Part shown: piece after piece, positions 1 through 5,370 of the stretch
How the letters are laid out: every line of letters begins with the position of its first letter
Numbering within the stretch: the stretch's first letter is position 1
Assembly: GCA_036514635.1 (NCBI GenBank)
Contig: DATBWU010000312.1
Span: 1-6,452, forward strand
Reading direction: 5' to 3'
Source: DASSFZ01 sp036514635
GTDB lineage: Bacteria > Chloroflexota > Anaerolineae > Fen-1058
Length of the DNA stretch: 6,452 bases
Notes under the pieces: model-generated
What the model saw: only the letters and a program-made list of their open reading frames with translations
Database searches by the model: none
Told to the model about the DNA's origin: nothing
Position numbers and translations under genes: made by a program

Positions 1-290
1 GCGTCGATCGACTGGCCTTGAACCATCACTTTGATCGCCGCCCAGCGGTCGCGATCGGCCTCGTGCCGGGGTAGAAAGGTGCGCGTGAAATCGGTGTAGC
101 GCCCGACGCTGCCGACGATGGCATCGAGCGGAATCTCGCGCAGCCCCCGGTCGGCGCTGCCGGTGGATCGAAGCTGTCTCAGCACTTCGTCGTACGAGAG
201 TAGTTGGGAGGACCGGCCTCTGAGTCGCGCGATGATGGATTCGAGCGCGGCGCGCTGGTGGGCGCTGTGGAAGTCATTGACGGCTGACAT
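1..290 (-). CDS. ParB-like N-terminal domain protein, partial (C-terminus beyond window)
   Basis: An open frame of 96 codons without a stop runs from ATG at 290 off the left edge of the window. The protein begins MSAVNDFHSAHQRAALESII. It continues with a helical charged stretch (residues about 8-45) and then a REIPLDAIVGSVGRYTDF segment (about residues 53-70) followed by FTRTFLPRHEADRDRWAAIK. The IPLD-x-IVGSVGR strand resembles the first strand and loop of ParB/sulfiredoxin-fold proteins. I recall similar uncharacterised ParB-like proteins in Chloroflexota, in which a DGNHRVS motif would follow; that part lies outside the window, so the fold assignment is tentative. An in-frame ATG at 305 adds five residues (MQPNR) and has a GGAGAG 13 bases upstream, so it is an alternative start. 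The gene lies downstream of mutL on the same strand, separated by a palindromic element. The molecular function is unknown. Confidence 0.65.
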   Translation of the reverse strand, partial: MSAVNDFHSAHQRAALESIIARLRGRSSQLLSYDEVLRQLRSTGSADRGLREIPLDAIVGSVGRYTDFTRTFLPRHEADRDRWAAIKVMVQGQSID

Positions 291-322
291 GCGGTTGGGT
301 TGCATAGGGTATCGGATTCTCT

Positions 323-520
323 CCACGAAGTCACACGAAGGGCACGAAGGCGGCATTCATTTTCTTCGTCGCTCATGATGGGTTTCAAGGAGGTATCTGC
401 CGTCGGATGCCATGCTGAGGCGCGAAGCGCCGAAGCATCTCAGGTCGAGACGCTTCGCTTCGCTCAGCGTGACATGCCTCCCTGAAACATCTATAGAGCG
501 TTCTTCGTGTGTCTTCGTGG
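323..520. repeat. Nested palindromic (MITE-like) intergenic element
   Basis: Three inverted repeats are nested around one centre. The outer arms are CCACGAAGTCACACGAAG at 323-340 and its complement at 503-520 (17 of 18 matching). The middle arms are GTTTCAAGGAGGTAT at 382-396 and the complement at 474-488 (13 of 15). The inner arms are 414-440 and 448-468, the latter reading as GCTGAGCGAAGCGAAGCGTCT on the minus strand. There is no plausible gene inside. The element fills almost the whole gap between the mutL stop and the next minus-strand gene. The inner and outer motifs resemble repeats I remember as dispersed in many environmental bacterial genomes, which suggests a mobile non-autonomous element; copy number cannot be seen here. 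In RNA it could fold into a long hairpin and might affect mutL 3' end formation. Confidence 0.7.
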
Positions 521-529
521 ATCAGCTTT

Positions 530-2287
530 CTATCGCCGGCCAAATTCTTTTGCCAACTGCTCCGCGCTCAGATGGATCATCGTCGGCCGGCCATGCGGAC
601 ACGTGCGCGGCGAGCGGCACGCTTCCAGTTGGCGAGCGAGTTCCTGCATCTCCGCGTGCGACAACACTTGCCCCGCCTTGATCGCCGCGCGCTTGCACAC
701 GCGCGTGACGAGTTTCTCTTCTTCGGTCGCGGCGAACGGCACATCGCCGGCCAGCAGGTCGGCAACGAGATCGGCCAGCGCCGCGCAGATGTCGTCGTTC
801 GCCAGGATCGCAGGCACGCTGCGCGCCAGCCAGGTGCTTCCGCCGAACGGCTCCAGACTCAAGCCGATGGACGCCAACGTTTGCCGGTGTTCCTCGATCA
901 GCGCGCTGTCTTCCGGCGTGAACTCGACGGCCAGCGGATCGAGCAGGTTCTGCACGGCGATGTGCTGTCCCGCTTTGTCGGCCATGAACTTCTCGAACAG
1001 CACACGCTCGTGCGCGGCGTGCTGATCGATCAGGTACATGCCGTCCGGCCCCTCGGCGATGATGTACGTCGCGCCGATCTGGCCGATGACGCGCAGCAGG
1101 GGAATCTCGCCGGGCGGAGTAATGGGTGGTTGGTTAGATGGATGGATGGATGGTTGGTTGGTTGGTTGGCTGGCTGGTTGGATGGTTGGATGGGCGATGG
1201 CGCGCGTGAAGCCGAGATCATGTTGATCGATGGTCGGCTGCCAGGGCGCTTCGGCGCGCGTGATGATCGTTGGAGTCGGCGCTTGATCGACGAGCACTCG
1301 ACGCACGACGCGCTGCACGGCGCGGAACACGGCATCGCTGTTACGAAAGCGCACCTCGGTCTTGGCCGGATGCACGTTGACATCCACCTCTTCCGGCAGG
1401 AGATCGACGCGCACCACGCAGATCGGATAACGGCCTACCATCAACAGCGTGTGATATGCCTGAAGGATGGCCGCGCTCAAGCCGCGATCTTGTACCCAGC
1501 GCCCGTTGACGAAGATCGTCACGTCGTTGCGGTTCGCGCGCGACAGGGCAGGGGCGCTGATGAAGCCGGACACCCTCACCTCTGGCCCCTCTCCCATAGG
1601 GCGAGGAGGTTGGGGGGTGAGGGCTATCATCTGTTCCGCCGCTTCCACGCCGTACACCGCCGTCAGCACATCCTGCATCGAGCCGCTGCCGGCGGTCTGA
1701 AACGACGCGCGCCCGTCGTGTGTCAGGTGAAACCGGATCGATGGATAGGCCAGCGCGTAACGCGACACCAGCGCGTCGATGTGGCGACGCTCGGTCAAGT
1801 CGGCCTTGAGGAACTTCAGCCGCGCCGGAACGCTGACGAACAGATTCTCGACGGTAACGACGGTTCCGGCGGGCGCACCGGTCGCGCTGTGATCGACGAC
1901 TGTCCCGCCCTCGATGCGGATGCGCGCCCCGACCTCTTCCGCTCGCGCGCGCGACACGCACGTCACTTGCGCGACCGACGCAATCGAGGCCAGCGCCTCG
2001 CCGCGAAAGCCCAGCGTCCGAATGCACGACAACTCTTCGACCGTGGACAGCTTGCTGGTCGCGTGCCGCGAGAAGGCAAGCGCAATCTCGTCGGCGGGGA
2101 TGCCGCTGCCGTTGTCGGACACGCGAATCAGTCGCCGCCCGCCTTCGCGCGTTTCGATGCGGACGTCGGTCGCCCCCGCGTCGATGGCGTTCTCGATCAA
2201 TTCTTTCGCGACCGAAGCAGGCCGCTCGACGACTTCTCCGGCGGCGATCTGCGAGGCGAGTTCCGGCGATAAGACGCGGATGGGCAT
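530..2287 (-). CDS. mutL: DNA mismatch repair protein MutL (endonuclease type)
   Basis: MutL links mismatch recognition by MutS to strand incision. The 585-residue product has the GHKL ATPase N-terminus: E29 and N33 in ELIENAIDAGAT, D58 in SDNGSGI, GFRGEAL at 93-99. A transducer domain follows with DVNVHPAKTEVRF at 302-314 (K309). A low-complexity linker rich in Q, P, S, N and T spans about 362-392, and a C-terminal dimerisation domain starts near 397. The C-terminal domain has the metal-binding nuclease motif DQHAAHERVLFE at 421-432, ACR at 556-558, CPHGRP at 563-568 and a final FGR. This is therefore the nicking type of MutL found in bacteria without MutH. Length is at the short end for the family. 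Two repeats lie in the coding sequence: a 51-bp palindrome (residues about 222-239) and a tetranucleotide microsatellite in the linker. The start at 2287 gives the canonical N-terminus; there is no clear Shine-Dalgarno. Confidence 0.97.
   Translation of the reverse strand: MPIRVLSPELASQIAAGEVVERPASVAKELIENAIDAGATDVRIETREGGRRLIRVSDNGSGIPADEIALAFSRHATSKLSTVEELSCIRTLGFRGEALASIASVAQVTCVSRARAEEVGARIRIEGGTVVDHSATGAPAGTVVTVENLFVSVPARLKFLKADLTERRHIDALVSRYALAYPSIRFHLTHDGRASFQTAGSGSMQDVLTAVYGVEAAEQMIALTPQPPRPMGEGPEVRVSGFISAPALSRANRNDVTIFVNGRWVQDRGLSAAILQAYHTLLMVGRYPICVVRVDLLPEEVDVNVHPAKTEVRFRNSDAVFRAVQRVVRRVLVDQAPTPTIITRAEAPWQPTIDQHDLGFTRAIAHPTIQPASQPTNQPSIHPSNQPPITPPGEIPLLRVIGQIGATYIIAEGPDGMYLIDQHAAHERVLFEKFMADKAGQHIAVQNLLDPLAVEFTPEDSALIEEHRQTLASIGLSLEPFGGSTWLARSVPAILANDDICAALADLVADLLAGDVPFAATEEEKLVTRVCKRAAIKAGQVLSHAEMQELARQLEACRSPRTCPHGRPTMIHLSAEQLAKEFGRR
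1123..1194. repeat. Tetranucleotide microsatellite (TGGN x 18) inside mutL linker
   Basis: Eighteen consecutive 4-bp units occupy 1123-1194 on the plus strand. Seventeen are TGGN, and one (1135-1138) is TAGA. The longest identical runs are four TGGT (1151-1166) and three TGGA (1139-1150). The total of 72 bp is a multiple of three, so the mutL frame is kept. On the minus strand it encodes a four-residue periodic stretch (HPTI, QPAS, QPTN, QPSI, HPSN, QPPI) in the flexible linker between the ATPase and endonuclease domains. Confidence 0.9.
1573..1623. repeat. Palindromic repeat inserted in the mutL coding frame
   Basis: This is a 51-bp imperfect palindrome with perfect 8-bp ends, CCCTCACC at 1573-1580 and GGTGAGGG at 1616-1623. 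Its inner arms are rich in C/T and G/A around a central CCCATAGGG. It closely resembles a dispersed intergenic repeat type (CCCTCACC...CTCTCCC...GGGAGAGG...GGTGAGGG) that I know from several bacterial phyla. Here it is translated as about 17 residues (roughly LTPQPPRPMGEGPEVRV) between the MutL ATPase region and the VSGFISAPALSRANR strand. The length is a multiple of three, so the frame is preserved. Confidence 0.7.
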
Positions 2288-2293
2288 GTGCCG

Positions 2294-2299
2294 ATTCTA
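2294..2299 (-). promoter_or_regulatory. Possible -10 box for mutL (leaderless)
   Basis: On the minus strand TAGAAT (five of six matches to TATAAT) lies six bases before the mutL ATG. If it is used, transcription would begin at or next to the start codon, giving a leaderless mRNA, which would fit the lack of a Shine-Dalgarno. No convincing -35 hexamer is seen about 17 bases upstream, so this is tentative. Confidence 0.25.
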
Positions 2300-2329
2300 C
2301 CACGAACGCCCCGCCGCGCGTGTGGCCCT

Positions 2330-2441
2330 GACACGACACAACAGGGGATTCCCATTGCCGTCGCCCGGAGTCGCCTGGAGTTCAAACTCCGGGCTAATGG
2401 CGGGCCGGTAGCCCGGTTGACCGGGTGAGCGATGTCGTGTC
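2330..2441. repeat. MITE-like palindromic element in the divergent intergenic region
   Basis: Nine-base perfect inverted repeats, GACACGACA at 2330-2338 and TGTCGTGTC at 2433-2441, flank a block holding two further inverted repeats. One is GCCCGGAGT at 2363-2371 with ACTCCGGGC at 2386-2394. The other is CCCGG at 2412-2416 with CCGGG at 2421-2425. A nested palindrome without an open frame of its own suggests a small non-autonomous mobile element or dispersed repeat. Copy number is unknown. Confidence 0.5.
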
Positions 2442-2514
2442 CTACGCCGATGTCGCCACGCTGCCGAACGGTTCCGCGTTTTGCAAAAAACCTGGTGATT
2501 GCACACAAATGCTC

Positions 2515-2551
2515 CAGCCCCGCGTCTCGCGGGCTGTCCGCGAGGACGCGG
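2515..2551. repeat. GC-rich hairpin with two alternative stems
   Basis: CCGCGTCTCGCGG (2520-2532) pairs with CCGCGAGGACGCGG (2538-2551) over 13 bp with a one-base bulge and a five-base loop. A competing stem, CAGCCC (2515-2520) with GGGCTG (2531-2536), uses the same bases. No T-run follows on either strand close enough for an intrinsic terminator. It lies upstream of the promoter at 2595, so it is probably a dispersed repeat and not a leader structure. Confidence 0.45.
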
Positions 2552-2594
2552 ACGGAGAGCCATCGAGATGTGAACAACCACCAGAAAAAACCCC

Positions 2595-2623
2595 TTGACA
2601 TGCATCCCATGGCTCGATATACT
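2595..2623 (+). promoter_or_regulatory. Sigma-70 type promoter of the TetR-thioesterase-thiolase unit
   Basis: A perfect -35 box TTGACA (2595-2600) and a -10 box TATACT (2618-2623, five of six matches) are separated by exactly 17 bases. The predicted transcription start is near 2630, about 35 bases before the GTG at 2666. This is the only near-consensus promoter I see on the plus strand. Confidence 0.85.
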
Positions 2624-2637
2624 GACTATTGGTCAGT
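2621..2637. promoter_or_regulatory. Operator-like palindrome overlapping the -10 box
   Basis: ACTGACTATTGGTCAGT has perfect 6-bp half-sites (ACTGAC and GTCAGT) around a 5-bp centre. It overlaps the last three bases of the -10 box and covers the predicted start of transcription. The size, symmetry and place directly upstream of a tetR-family gene are those expected of an autoregulatory operator; binding would block RNA polymerase. Which protein binds is inferred from position. Confidence 0.75.
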
Positions 2638-2665
2638 GATTGACTCGCGGTCTTGTGAGGGCGGG

Positions 2666-3340
2666 GTGGCGGTCAAGCGAGCCAGGAATAGGTCGGTGGT
2701 GACGGCTTCGCGGCGCGAGCGAGAGAAAGCCAAGCGCCGCGAGGACATCCTGCAAGCCGCGCGTGAAGTGTTCTTTGAGCGCGGCATTCACCACGCGACG
2801 GTCGATGAAGTGGCCGAGCAGGCCGAAGTGAGCAAGGGCACGGTCTACCTGTATTTCGATACGAAGGAGACCATCCTTGCTCATTTGCTTTTAGAAGGAC
2901 TGGAGAAACTGGTTGCCGGTCTTGAAGCCGCATTCGCGCCATCCGATTCACTGTCCGCGATCGATCGGATTCGGCGATTGGCCTCTGCCTACCTCCGCTT
3001 CTTCCAGACTTATCCGTCGTATTTCCACCTGATGTCGGTCTTCGATCGGGGTCGCTTCCAGGAAGCGATCTCGCCCGATCTCTATTCGCAGGTGCTCACG
3101 CGCAGTCTGCGTGGGCTGGAATGGGTGGTTCGGGCGGTGGAGCAGGGGCAGGTGGAGGGATCGCTTCGCGTCCGCGATGCACGCCACGCAGCCAGCGTGA
3201 TGTGGGCCGGGCTGAACGGCGTGCTGATCTTGCTCGATCATCCCTTGCGCCGCGAGATAGTGGCGTCCGATCTGGAGTCGATGTACACGACGATGACGGA
3301 GACACTGCTGAGAGGGGTCATCGAATCGGGCAACGGATAG
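2666..3340 (+). CDS. TetR/AcrR family transcriptional regulator
   Basis: The 224-residue product begins with a basic arm (MAVKRARNRSVVTASRRERE) and then a TetR DNA-binding domain: KRREDILQAAREVFFERGIH (24-43) and the helix-turn-helix ATVDEVAEQAEVSKGTVYLY followed by FDTKE (44-68). The rest (about 80-224) is helical and poorly conserved, as expected for the ligand-binding and dimerisation domain. I chose GTG 2666 because GAGG at 2657-2660 sits five bases upstream and because the in-frame ATGs at 2600 and 2609 lie upstream of the predicted transcription start. The palindrome at 2621-2637 suggests it represses its own operon. With thioesterase and thiolase genes downstream, an acyl-CoA or fatty acid ligand is a reasonable guess, but nothing in the sequence proves it. 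Confidence 0.92.
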   Translation: MAVKRARNRSVVTASRREREKAKRREDILQAAREVFFERGIHHATVDEVAEQAEVSKGTVYLYFDTKETILAHLLLEGLEKLVAGLEAAFAPSDSLSAIDRIRRLASAYLRFFQTYPSYFHLMSVFDRGRFQEAISPDLYSQVLTRSLRGLEWVVRAVEQGQVEGSLRVRDARHAASVMWAGLNGVLILLDHPLRREIVASDLESMYTTMTETLLRGVIESGNG

Positions 3341-3352
3341 ACAACGGATAAA

Positions 3353-3544
3353 CGAATCAGCGAGTCGGCGAGTCAGCGAGTCAGCGAGTCAGCGAGTCAG
3401 CGAGTCAGCGAGTCAGTGAGTCGGCGAGTCAGCGAGTCAGCGAGTCAGCGAGTCAGCGAGTCAGCGAGTCGGCGAATCAGCGAGTCAGCGAATCAGCGAG
3501 CCAGCGAATCAGCGAGTCGGCGAATGAACGAGCTGGCGAGTGAG
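3353..3544. repeat. 8-bp tandem array (CGAGTCAG x 24)
   Basis: Twenty-four consecutive 8-bp units run from 3353 to 3544 without a slip in register. The consensus is CGAGTCAG; the middle units are identical and the edges are degenerate (CGAATCAG, CGAGCCAG, CGAGTCGG, and at the right end CGAATGAA, CGAGCTGG, CGAGTGAG). Just before it, CAACGGATA occurs at 3331-3339, spanning into the repressor stop codon, and again at 3342-3350. The array fills nearly the whole 227-bp gap between the repressor and the thioesterase. There are no spacers, so it is not a CRISPR. The translated forms have an eight-residue S/E/Q/R period and no Shine-Dalgarno, so I do not call a gene here. Confidence 0.95.
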
Positions 3545-3567
3545 CGGCTTGCGATGAGCGATGGGAC

Positions 3568-3966
3568 ATGCGAGAAACTCGGCATTCGTTCAGGGTGATG
3601 ACTTACGACATCGACTTCGCGGGCGTGGTGAGCAATCAGGTCTACGTCCGATGGCTGGAAGACCTGCGCAACCTGTTCGCGGACCAGGCGTTGTCACTGT
3701 CCGATGCGGTGGCGCGCGGCATTGTGCCGGTGTTGGCGCGCACTGAGATCGATTACCTTGCCCCGGCGCGCTTCCCGGATACGATCGATGGACATATGTG
3801 GCTGGAAGACACCGGCCGGGCGAAGTGGGTGCTGGGCGCGGAATTTGTCAGCCGGGCAAATGGACAAGTTACCGCGAAGGCCAGGCAGTTCGGCGTGTTC
3901 GTGTCGATGGAATCGGGGCGGCCTGTGCCGTTGCCGGAAGAGTTCCGATCGGACAGTCATCGGTAG
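3568..3966 (+). CDS. Acyl-CoA thioesterase, 4HBT-type hotdog fold
   Basis: The product has 132 residues, usual for single-domain 4-hydroxybenzoyl-CoA thioesterase/YbgC-like enzymes, which hydrolyse acyl-CoA thioesters in the cytoplasm. The N-terminal strand and active-site motif is FRVMTYDIDFAGVVSNQVYV (8-27) followed by RWLEDLRNLF. D16 matches the catalytic aspartate (D17) of the Pseudomonas enzyme, and the G-V-V-x-N-x-V-Y segment is typical. Strands with DTIDGHMWLE and AKWVLGAEF follow. ATG 3568 is the only ATG that keeps the first strand; a stop lies in frame at 3541-3543 and ATG 3598 would cut into the fold. The Shine-Dalgarno is poor. It lies between a repressor and a thiolase, suggesting acyl-CoA metabolism; the actual acyl substrate cannot be told. 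A tandem array begins at its stop codon. Confidence 0.88.
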   Translation: MRETRHSFRVMTYDIDFAGVVSNQVYVRWLEDLRNLFADQALSLSDAVARGIVPVLARTEIDYLAPARFPDTIDGHMWLEDTGRAKWVLGAEFVSRANGQVTAKARQFGVFVSMESGRPVPLPEEFRSDSHR

Positions 3967-4080
3967 ACCAGTTATCAGTAGACCAGTTATCAGTAAACCA
4001 GTTATCAGTAGACCAGTTATCAGTAAACCAGTTATCAGTAGACCAGTTATCAGTAAACCAGTCGCCGGTAAATCAGTTAT
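3961..4080. repeat. 15-bp tandem array containing repeated in-frame stop codons
   Basis: Eight 15-bp units of consensus CAGTAGACCAGTTAT / CAGTAAACCAGTTAT occupy 3961-4080 exactly. The first unit contains the thioesterase stop TAG (3964-3966). Because 15 is a multiple of three, every later unit repeats a TAG or TAA in the same frame, at 3979, 3994, 4009, 4024, 4039, 4054 and 4069. Units 2-7 alternate TAG and TAA, which indicates a 30-bp higher-order unit. The last two units are the most diverged. The array fills most of the gap before the thiolase. Confidence 0.95.
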
Positions 4081-4092
4081 CGGTTCATCTGA

Positions 4093-4100
4093 AGAAGGAG
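4093..4100 (+). promoter_or_regulatory. Strong ribosome binding site fixing the thiolase start
   Basis: AGAAGGAG lies six bases before ATG 4107. It decides the start: the thiolase frame stays open upstream through the 15-bp array as far as an ATG at 3798, but those extra residues (an SVDQL/SVNQL repeat and out-of-frame thioesterase sequence) are not part of a thiolase. Confidence 0.85.
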
Positions 4101-4106
4101 ACTCGA

Positions 4107-5324
4107 ATGGGCCGCAAGGATGTCGTCATTGTCGATGGGGTGCGCACGCCGGTGGGGAATCACGGCGGCGCGCTGCGCGATGTCACTGCGCCGATCCTGG
4201 CGCAAACGGTGATCAAAGGAATCCTGGAGCGCACGCGAATCGATCCGGGCGCGATCGACGAGGTGATCTTCGGGTGCATCGCACAGCCGTCGGAAGCGCC
4301 GAACATCGCGCGGGTGGCGGCGCTAATGGCCGGCGTCCCCAAGGAAGTGCCCGGCTACACGGTCGCCCGCAACTGCGATAGCGGCATGGACGCGATCGTG
4401 GCCGCGTACAAGAACATCATCATCGGCGACGGTGACATTTACCTGGCCGGCGGCGTCGAGTCGATGAGCAACATCCCGTATGTTCTCAAAGGCGTGCGCT
4501 GGGGCTTGAAACTGCGCCACGCGCAGTTGACCGATGCGATGTGGGAAGGTCTGACCGATCCCATCTGCGGGCAGTTGATGGGCCGCACCGCTGAGAATCT
4601 GGTTGACGAGTTCGAGATTACTCGCCAGGAGCAGGACGAGTATGCCGTGCAATCACACAAGAAGGCCTTCATGGCGACGCGCACGGGCAAGTTCAAGGAC
4701 GAGATCACGCCGGTCGAGGTGACGAAGAAAGTCGCCGGACAGGAAGTGGCCCGCGAGCAAATCGTGCAAGACGAGACGATCAACGCTGCGCTCTCGGTGC
4801 AGAAGGCCGCATTGTATCCTGCCATCTTCAAAGAAGGTGGGTCGGTGACACCGGCCAACTCGTGCGGCATCAGCGATGGGGCCAGCGCGATGTTGATCAT
4901 GTCTGCCGGCAAGGCGCAGGAACTTGGCTACGAACCGATGGCGCGCATCGTGTCGTATGGCTACGCCGGCGTCGAGCCGCAGCGCATGGGCATCGCGCCC
5001 GCTTACGCCGCGCCCAAGGCGCTGGCGAAGGCCGGCCTCACGTTCGCCGACATGGACCTCATCGAGATCAACGAGGCATTTGCGGCCCAGGTGCTGGCCG
5101 TCGGGCGCACGCTGGCGAGCCAGGGCTGGGACTGGAGCAAAGTGAATGTCAACGGCGGCGCGATCGCGCTGGGCCACCCGGTCGGCTCCAGCGGTTGCCG
5201 CATCGTCGTCACGCTGACGCACGAGATGAAACGGCGCAACGCGCACTACGGCCTGGCAACCTTGTGCGCAGCGGGCGGACAAGGGAGCGCGCTGATTGTC
5301 GAGCGGACGAATGGCAGGACGTAA
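4107..5324 (+). CDS. Thiolase (acetyl-CoA C-acyltransferase / acetyltransferase)
   Basis: Thiolases interconvert 3-oxoacyl-CoA plus CoA with a shortened acyl-CoA plus acetyl-CoA, by Claisen condensation or its reverse. The 405-residue product has the family's usual length. It begins with KDVVIVDGVRTPVGNHGG (4-21). The nucleophile is C90 in TVARNCDSGMDAI, followed by AGGVESMSNIPY. The C-terminal half has TPANSCGISDGASAM, NEAF at 322-325, the GHP motif with H357 in GGAIALGHPVGSSGCR, and the second active-site cysteine C387 in LCAAGGQG. All catalytic residues are present. D91 after the nucleophile replaces the more common A or S. Whether it acts in beta-oxidation, acetoacetyl-CoA formation or both cannot be told. 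It is probably co-transcribed with the thioesterase and repressor genes upstream. Confidence 0.95.
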   Translation: MGRKDVVIVDGVRTPVGNHGGALRDVTAPILAQTVIKGILERTRIDPGAIDEVIFGCIAQPSEAPNIARVAALMAGVPKEVPGYTVARNCDSGMDAIVAAYKNIIIGDGDIYLAGGVESMSNIPYVLKGVRWGLKLRHAQLTDAMWEGLTDPICGQLMGRTAENLVDEFEITRQEQDEYAVQSHKKAFMATRTGKFKDEITPVEVTKKVAGQEVAREQIVQDETINAALSVQKAALYPAIFKEGGSVTPANSCGISDGASAMLIMSAGKAQELGYEPMARIVSYGYAGVEPQRMGIAPAYAAPKALAKAGLTFADMDLIEINEAFAAQVLAVGRTLASQGWDWSKVNVNGGAIALGHPVGSSGCRIVVTLTHEMKRRNAHYGLATLCAAGGQGSALIVERTNGRT

Positions 5325-5365
5325 AACGTAACGAGTGAAACGTAACGAGTGAAACGTAACGAGTG
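5324..5365. repeat. 14-bp tandem array (AAACGTAACGAGTG x 3)
   Basis: Three perfect copies of AAACGTAACGAGTG lie at 5324-5337, 5338-5351 and 5352-5365. The first copy starts on the last base of the thiolase stop codon. Each unit brings a TAA and, across the junction, a TGA. Since 14 is not a multiple of three, these stops move through all three frames. Confidence 0.92.
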
Positions 5366-5370
5366 ATACC

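Noticed and set aside
118..378. 86-codon open frame on the plus strand
   Set aside because: It runs antisense to the partial ParB-like gene and then into the palindromic element; no ribosome site or recognisable motif.
509..2272. A 587-codon open frame on the plus strand opposite mutL
   Set aside because: It is the antisense shadow of mutL in GC-rich DNA: composition is heavy in Arg and Ala, no known motif appears, and the WLDGWMDGW-like part is just the tetranucleotide repeat.
1341..2339. Second minus-strand frame overlapping mutL
   Set aside because: It is the shifted reading of mutL, rich in Arg with no motif; the 530-2287 frame carries every MutL signature.
2515..2551. Intrinsic terminator or attenuator
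   Set aside because: No T-run follows the stem closely on either strand, and it lies upstream of the promoter, so it would not be in the leader RNA.
2432..3340. Long 302-residue form of the TetR regulator
   Set aside because: Its start and the in-frame ATGs at 2600 and 2609 lie upstream of the predicted transcription start, and the extra residues have no family similarity.
3353..3544. CRISPR array
   Set aside because: Units are 8 bp and contiguous with no spacers; the same holds for the 15-, 14- and 7-bp arrays, and no cas genes are present.
3416..3598. Small Ser/Glu/Arg-repeat protein read from the 8-bp array
   Set aside because: The frame is open only because 8-bp units lack stops in that frame; there is no Shine-Dalgarno, it overlaps the thioesterase start, and the residues are a plain readout of the repeat.
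3798..5324. Long 508-residue form of the thiolase
   Set aside because: The extra N-terminus is out-of-frame thioesterase sequence and the translated 15-bp array; AGAAGGAG before ATG 4107 and the family length favour 405 residues.
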